From assembly GCF_000761445.1 (NCBI RefSeq), contig NZ_KN196470.1:2232861-2296860 (forward strand): a DNA stretch of 64,000 nucleotides, in the 5' to 3' direction. The first letter of the stretch is position 1, and every line of letters begins with the position of its first letter. Of the stretch, positions 59,770 to 64,000 are shown one piece after another. Position numbers and translations under genes: made by a program. This DNA comes from Oleiagrimonas soli. GTDB lineage: Bacteria; Pseudomonadota; Gammaproteobacteria; Xanthomonadales; Rhodanobacteraceae. The notes beneath the pieces are model-generated. The model was not told the origin of the DNA. It searched no databases and was given only the letters and a program-made list of their open reading frames with translations.

Positions 59770-59934
59770 TCAGCCCATGATGCCCATTTCGGGTTCCGGG
59801 CGCGTGGGGTCGGTATTCATGCTCAGGAAGAGATCTTCCTTCTCCGGCGTGGCGGCGACTTCACGGGCCTTGAGGCGGGCGAAGGCGCGGGACGGCGGGA
59901 CGTTCTGGTTGAACGAGGAAACATAGTTCTGCAT
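59770..59934 (-). CDS. Putative graspetide precursor peptide, 54 residues
   Basis: ATG 59932-59934 has AGGAG 8 nt upstream. The peptide begins MQNYVSSFNQNVPPSRAFAR. The leader segment PPSRAFARLKARE (13-25) recalls the PFFARFLE helix that MvdC/D ligases bind. The tail after about residue 37 is short and Gly-ended and carries Ser38, Thr41 and Thr44 followed by Glu47 and Glu49 (TDPTRPEPEMG). The hydroxyl-then-carboxyl order is what ATP-grasp ligases join as ring esters. The role is inferred from position and composition; ring pattern and cleavage site are unknown. Confidence 0.8.
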   Translation of the reverse strand: MQNYVSSFNQNVPPSRAFARLKAREVAATPEKEDLFLSMNTDPTRPEPEMGIMG

Positions 59935-60181
59935 GACAGCTACTCCTGTGGCTAGATCAGCAAAGGGGATGCCTTTCGTCCTTTCCGTGCGAAGTCCTTG
60001 TGACGAAAAGCAGGATCGATACTACGCCGGTGATTCGGCCCGCGCCAATGACCTCAATCACAGTTCGCGTGCGCTGCCTGCATGGCAGACGGCACCTTCG
60101 GCGCACGCGGCGACCGATTCACGCGCCACGCAGCGAGGGATTTGCTACCTTCGCAGCATCGTCCGACACGGAATCTCCGCC

Positions 60182-61105
60182 ATGCGCCACGCCTTTCCGC
60201 TGCTGCTCGCCCTGCTCGGCCTGAGCCTGACCGCCGGTGTCCACGCCGACGGCAAGGACACGCCCTCGATCGCGTCCATCGTCAAGGCGGCGAAACCGTC
60301 CGAGTGGCGCTCGCTCGATCCCGCCAACACGCTGTACATGGACCTTCCCGACGGCCGCGTGGTGATCGAACTGGCGCCGTGGTGGTCGCCGGCGCATGTC
60401 GCCAACCTCAAGACCCTGGTGCGCGAGCACTACTTCGACCGCACCAGCGTCTACCGCGTGCAGGACAACTTCGTCGCGCAATGGGGCGATCCGGACAGCG
60501 ACAACCCGAAGAAGGCCAAATCGATGGGCACGGCCAAGACCCATCTGCCGCCCGAGTACGACCGCGCCTACGATGCCTCGATGACCTTCACGCCCTTGCC
60601 CGACGGCGACGTGTACGCGTCGCAGGTCGGCTTTTCGCACGGTTTCCCGACCGCGCGCGATCCGAAGACGCACCGCACCTGGATCGCGCACTGCTACGGC
60701 ACCGTCGGCGTGGCGCGCGACGTCGATCCGACCAGCGGCAACGGCAACACGCTGTACGCGGTGATCGGCGAGGCCCGCCGCATCGACCACAATCTGGCCG
60801 TGGCCGGACGCGTGATCCAGGGCATGCCGTTGCTGTCCAGTCTGCCGCGCGGCGACGACGCGAACATCGGCGTCTACGCCAAGCCGTCGCAGCGCACGCC
60901 GATCCTGCGCGTGCGCCTGGCCGCGGACGTGCCCGTCGCGCAGCGCGAACACCTGCAGGTGCTGCGCACCGACAGCCCGACGTTCGCCCGCATCGTCGAC
61001 GCCAAGCGCCATCGCCACGACGCCTTCTACCGCGACCCGCCGGGTCACTTGTCGCTGTGTGGACTGGAGGTGCCGACGCGGGTCGACCCGGCGTTCGCGC
61101 ACTAA
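60182..61105 (+). CDS. Exported cyclophilin-type peptidyl-prolyl isomerase
   Basis: 307 residues from ATG 60182. Signal peptide to about residue 23 (LTAGVHADG). Cyclophilin fold segments are VVIELAPWWSPAHVANLKTLVREHYFD, VYRVQDNFVAQWGDP and GTVGVARDVDPTSGNGNTLYAVIG. The family's usual catalytic FHR arginine region appears as VYRVQ, and the C-terminus extends beyond the domain. It likely assists folding in the periplasm. It is divergent from the graspetide precursor gene with a 247-bp gap that holds both promoters. Confidence 0.88.
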   Translation: MRHAFPLLLALLGLSLTAGVHADGKDTPSIASIVKAAKPSEWRSLDPANTLYMDLPDGRVVIELAPWWSPAHVANLKTLVREHYFDRTSVYRVQDNFVAQWGDPDSDNPKKAKSMGTAKTHLPPEYDRAYDASMTFTPLPDGDVYASQVGFSHGFPTARDPKTHRTWIAHCYGTVGVARDVDPTSGNGNTLYAVIGEARRIDHNLAVAGRVIQGMPLLSSLPRGDDANIGVYAKPSQRTPILRVRLAADVPVAQREHLQVLRTDSPTFARIVDAKRHRHDAFYRDPPGHLSLCGLEVPTRVDPAFAH

Positions 61106-61170
61106 GCGTGTAAGCGGATCGGCGCTTGGCCGGTCTGCTTGCGTGACGGACTCCAACACCGAGGTACTCC

Positions 61171-62133
61171 ATGCGCTTCCGCACCCCGCTCGCTCTCCTG
61201 TTCGGCGCCTGCATCGCCCTGACCGGCCTGCTGCCGGCCGCCCGCGCCCAGGTACCGGCGCAGGCGCCCGCCTTCGCCGGCATCGACCACTGGATCAACA
61301 GCAAGCCGTTGACCATGCAGCAGTTGCGCGGCAAGGTCGTGCTGATCGATTTCTGGACCTATTCCTGCATCAACTGCCTGCGCACACTGCCGCACCTGAA
61401 GTCGTGGTGGGCCAAGTACAAGGACAAAGGCCTGGTCATCGTCGGCGTGCATTCGCCGGAGTTCGACTTCGAGAAGAACACCGCCAACGTCGAGGCGGCG
61501 GTGAAGAAGTACGGCATCGGCTGGCCGGTGGCGCAAGACAACGACATGGCTACCTGGAACGCCTGGAACAACCAGTACTGGCCCGCCGAATACCTGATCG
61601 ACAAGAACGGCAAGGTGGTCATGCACCACTTCGGCGAAGGTCACTACATGGAGACCGAGAACGCCATCCGTCAGCTGCTCGGCCTGCCGGCGATGACGCG
61701 CGAGGACGTGGCCGCCGCCGACCTGTCGAAAATCGGCTCGCCGGAGATGTACCTGGGCAGCAACCGGGTGCGCAACATGGCCAACCCGATCCCGCCGCTG
61801 ATGTTCAGCCACGACTACACCGCGCCGGCGCGCCTGCCGCTGAACAAGTACGCGCTCGAAGGCCGCTGGCGCATGAGCGGCGAGTACGCCGAGCTGACCG
61901 GCGACAAGGGCCAGATCCGGCTGCACTTCCAGTCCGGCAAGCTGCACATGGTGGCGTCCAGCAAGGACCCGGTGACGCTGTCGATCACCGTCGACGGCAA
62001 GAAGCAGCCGGACGTGACCGTGCACGGCAGCCGCCTGTACACGCTGTTCGACAGCAACGACTACCGCGATCACGTGATCACCATCGACGTGCCGACATCG
62101 GGCTTCCGCGCCTTCACCTTCACCTTCGGCTGA
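61171..62133 (+). CDS. Exported thioredoxin-like protein with DipZ-type C-terminal domain
   Basis: 320 residues from ATG 61171. Signal peptide to about residue 26 (ARAQVPAQ). A TlpA/AhpC-like thioredoxin domain has the redox pair in FWTYSCINCLRTLPHL (CINC). A C-terminal beta-sandwich domain from about 190 (GSPEMYLGSNRVRNM, LEGRWRMSGEYAEL) is like that of DipZ. Unlike DipZ there is no membrane CcdA part. It likely reduces or shuffles disulfides in the periplasm. It is 65 bp after the cyclophilin gene, suggesting a shared envelope-folding role. Confidence 0.9.
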   Translation: MRFRTPLALLFGACIALTGLLPAARAQVPAQAPAFAGIDHWINSKPLTMQQLRGKVVLIDFWTYSCINCLRTLPHLKSWWAKYKDKGLVIVGVHSPEFDFEKNTANVEAAVKKYGIGWPVAQDNDMATWNAWNNQYWPAEYLIDKNGKVVMHHFGEGHYMETENAIRQLLGLPAMTREDVAAADLSKIGSPEMYLGSNRVRNMANPIPPLMFSHDYTAPARLPLNKYALEGRWRMSGEYAELTGDKGQIRLHFQSGKLHMVASSKDPVTLSITVDGKKQPDVTVHGSRLYTLFDSNDYRDHVITIDVPTSGFRAFTFTFG

Positions 62134-62229
62134 AGCACTCCGGACAAGGCATGACGACGACGCGCGGGCGACTTCACGCCCGCGCCGATTTGCTGCATCC
62201 TTGACGCCTTTTCACGCAAGGCGCGCACC

Positions 62230-63162
62230 GTGTCGTCGACCGCTCGCAAGGCCCACCTGCAGATTCACTTCTGCGTGCTGCTGTGGGGCTTCACCGCCAT
62301 CCTCGGCAAGCTGATCACCCTGCCCGCGCTGCCGATGGTGTGGTGGCGCATGCTGGTGGTCGCGGTTGCGCTGCTGTTTTTTCCGCGCGTGTGGCGCGGC
62401 CTGCGCGCGATGCCGGCGCGGCTGATTGCCGCCTATGCGGGCATTGGCGTGCTGGTGTCGCTGCATTGGCTGACGTTCTATGGCGCCATCAAGCTGGCCA
62501 ACGCCTCGGTCGGCGCGCTGTGCATCGCCATCGCGCCGATCTTCCTGGCGCTGATCGAACCGTGGGTCGCGCGGCGACGCTTCGATCCGCGCGAACTGCT
62601 GATGGGCATCGGCGTGGTGCCGGGCGTGGCGCTGGTGCTCGGCGGCATCCCGGACGGCATGCGCGCCGGACTGCTGATCGGCGTGCTGTCGGCGCTGTTC
62701 GTGGCCCTGTTCAGCGCCTTCAACAAGCGCATGGTCGAGCACGCCGACCCGCTCACCGTCACCTTCATCGAACTGGGCGCAGGCACCGCCTTCCTGACCC
62801 TGCTCGGACCGCTGCTGCCGCACACCGGCCCGATGCTGCCGCTGCCGCACCTGCACGACATCGTGCTGCTGCTGGTGCTGTCGCTGGGCTGCACGCTGCT
62901 GCCCTTCGCGCTGGCGCTGGGCGCGCTGCGCCATCTGAGCGCCTTCGCGGTGCAGATGACCACGAATCTGGAGCCGGTCTACGCCATCGTGCTGGCGATC
63001 CCGCTGCTCGGCGAGCAACGCGAACTCAACGGCCTGTTCTACCTCGGCGTGATCATCGTGCTGGCGACGGTGTTCCTGCATCCGTGGATCACCAAACAGC
63101 GGCCGAGCAAGCCACCCGGCGAAATCCTCGGCACCGCCGAAGCCAAGAATCTGGGCGACTAG
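62230..63162 (+). CDS. EamA-family (DMT) transporter
   Basis: 310 residues from a GTG start. Ten helices in two EamA halves: LQIHFCVLLWGFTAILGKLI and WLTFYGAIKLANASVGALCIAIAPIFLALIEP in the first, VALFSAFNKRMVEHADPLTVTFIE and AFAVQMTTNLEPVYAIVLAIPLLGE in the second. It is probably a metabolite or amino-acid exporter; the substrate is unknown. Confidence 0.9.
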   Translation: MSSTARKAHLQIHFCVLLWGFTAILGKLITLPALPMVWWRMLVVAVALLFFPRVWRGLRAMPARLIAAYAGIGVLVSLHWLTFYGAIKLANASVGALCIAIAPIFLALIEPWVARRRFDPRELLMGIGVVPGVALVLGGIPDGMRAGLLIGVLSALFVALFSAFNKRMVEHADPLTVTFIELGAGTAFLTLLGPLLPHTGPMLPLPHLHDIVLLLVLSLGCTLLPFALALGALRHLSAFAVQMTTNLEPVYAIVLAIPLLGEQRELNGLFYLGVIIVLATVFLHPWITKQRPSKPPGEILGTAEAKNLGD

Positions 63163-63239
63163 CTCCGAAGCGCCACTGCTGAACGCCGCGCGCAGCGACC
63201 GATCGCGACGCGCATGCCCAGGGCTTGTCACGCGCGTAA

Positions 63240-63277
63240 TTGCGATATATCTTAAGACTGTTACTTGCGATATATCG
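63240..63277. promoter_or_regulatory. Tandem GATATATC sites upstream of the YqjI-like gene
   Basis: TTGCGATATATC occurs at 63240-63251 and again at 63265-63276, 25 bp apart. The second contains the perfect palindrome CGATATATCG (63268-63277), 9 bp before the start codon. Tandem TATC/GATA dyads are the known pattern for YqjI-type PadR operators, so autoregulation is likely. Confidence 0.7.
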
Positions 63278-63286
63278 AGAAATGCC

Positions 63287-63922
63287 ATGAGATTCCAACG
63301 CGCCTTTCATCATCACCGCTTCCACCCGTTCCACGACCAGATCCGGGCCTGTGCCGAAGACATGCGCGCAGCCGCCGGCCGACGGCACCGCCACAGTGGC
63401 GGTCGCGGGCCGGGCGGCGACGATTTCGATTTCGGCGGTTCCCACGGCGGACGCTTCGGCGGACGCGTGTTCGGCCACGGCGACCTGAAGCTGGTCCTGC
63501 TGACCCTGATCTCGGAACGGTCGTGTCACGGCTACGAACTGATCCGCATCATCGAGGACATGTTCGACGGCACCTACGCGCCCAGTCCCGGCGCGGTCTA
63601 TCCGACCCTGACCCTGCTCGAGGAGATGGGCCTGGCGCACATCGACGAAAGCGACGAGAACGGGCGCAAGCGCTACGCCATCACCGACGAAGGCCGCGCG
63701 TTTCTTGCCGAGCACCGCACGCAGGTGGAGGCGGTGATGGAACGGATGCAGGAAACCGCGCGCGCGATGTCGCGGATGCGCTCACCGATGGACATCCGCC
63801 ACGCCATGCGCGACATCAAGCATGCGCTGATGGCGCGCCGCGAACACTGGAGCGGGGGCGAGGCCGAACGCATTCTCGCCATCCTGAAGCGCGCGGCACG
63901 CGAAATCCGCGGCGACGAATGA
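63287..63922 (+). CDS. PadR-family regulator with His-rich N-terminus (YqjI-like)
   Basis: 211 residues from ATG 63287. The first 60 residues are rich in His, Gly and Arg ([23 protein letters not shown]), then a PadR winged HTH (HGDLKLVLLTLISERSCHGYELIRIIEDM, SPGAVYPTLTLLEEMGLA, GRKRYAITDEGRAFL) and a C-terminal dimerisation helix. In E. coli YqjI a His-rich N-terminus binds nickel or iron and the protein represses itself and the ferric reductase gene yqjH. A metal-sensing role is inferred here; any yqjH partner would lie beyond the window. Confidence 0.9.
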   Translation: MRFQRAFHHHRFHPFHDQIRACAEDMRAAAGRRHRHSGGRGPGGDDFDFGGSHGGRFGGRVFGHGDLKLVLLTLISERSCHGYELIRIIEDMFDGTYAPSPGAVYPTLTLLEEMGLAHIDESDENGRKRYAITDEGRAFLAEHRTQVEAVMERMQETARAMSRMRSPMDIRHAMRDIKHALMARREHWSGGEAERILAILKRAAREIRGDE

Positions 63923-63964
63923 CGCCGCGAGGTCGCCGGACACGCGGCGGCGGTCATGCCATGC

Positions 63965-64000
63965 GAACGTTTCCGTCGAAACCCTTCAGCGAAAACGTTC
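63965..64000. repeat. Inverted repeat at the window end
   Basis: GAACGTTT (63965-63972) and AAACGTTC (63993-64000) are perfect 8-bp arms. The right arm ends exactly at the window edge and may be longer. It could be a terminator stem for the YqjI-like gene or an operator of the next gene. Confidence 0.4.

Overview
The window reads as one stretch of a GC-rich gammaproteobacterial chromosome. The order lon, clpX, clpP, tig, a tRNA cluster, csrA, alaS, recX, recA, pncC and mutS, with the family content around it, points to the order Xanthomonadales (Lysobacterales), perhaps a Rhodanobacteraceae-like genus. The taxon is inferred from gene order and protein style only. I found no plasmid, prophage, integrase, CRISPR array or rRNA gene. 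Most of the window is ordinary core genome.

Layout. Bases 1-5030 (minus strand) hold the protein quality-control block lon (cut by the window edge), clpX, clpP and tig. Bases 5103-6349 hold seven minus-strand tRNA genes. Bases 6416-14943 hold csrA, alaS, recX, recA and pncC (minus), then mutS (plus). katG (15237-17396) has a good OxyR-type site upstream. It is followed by a secreted cytochrome-c/beta-barrel protein, a PLP trans-sulfuration enzyme with a divergent Lrp regulator, a secreted hydrolase broken by a stop codon, and an SdpR/SdpI pair with a clear operator. Bases 23.4-31.3 kb carry ypjD-like, a DUF6445 protein, radA, alr, dnaB, the rpsF-rpsR-rplI operon and an A-type Fe-S carrier. 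Bases 31.5-39.6 kb carry asnS, a MalM-like lipoprotein, an SDR, nei, an aminomuconate-type aldehyde dehydrogenase, a carbonic anhydrase, an AmnD-type deaminase, an N-formylglutamate amidohydrolase and a small Cys-rich exported protein. Bases 39.7-50.5 kb carry a glutathione reductase, a DadA-like enzyme, an osmoprotectant-type ABC system with a fused binding protein and permease, cell-wall and protease-related exported proteins, and transporters. Bases 51-63.9 kb hold a methyltransferase, the DUF1800/DUF1501 pair, a PadR/HAAS pair, a lower-GC orphan gene, an XRE-2TM regulator, a two-gene graspetide locus, a cyclophilin, a thioredoxin-like protein, an EamA transporter and a YqjI-like PadR regulator.

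Two things stand out. First, 58605-59934 looks like a compact graspetide (omega-ester/amide peptide) RiPP locus: an MvdD-like ATP-grasp ligase directly downstream of a 54-residue peptide gene whose leader and Thr/Glu-rich tail fit that role. Second, alaS contains a sharply bounded tract of about 710 bp at about 50% GC, which brings an in-frame insertion of 119 residues into an otherwise normal alanyl-tRNA synthetase.

Start codons were chosen by ribosome-binding sites and family length where visible. Functions below the family level are inference from motifs and neighbours; no database search was possible.
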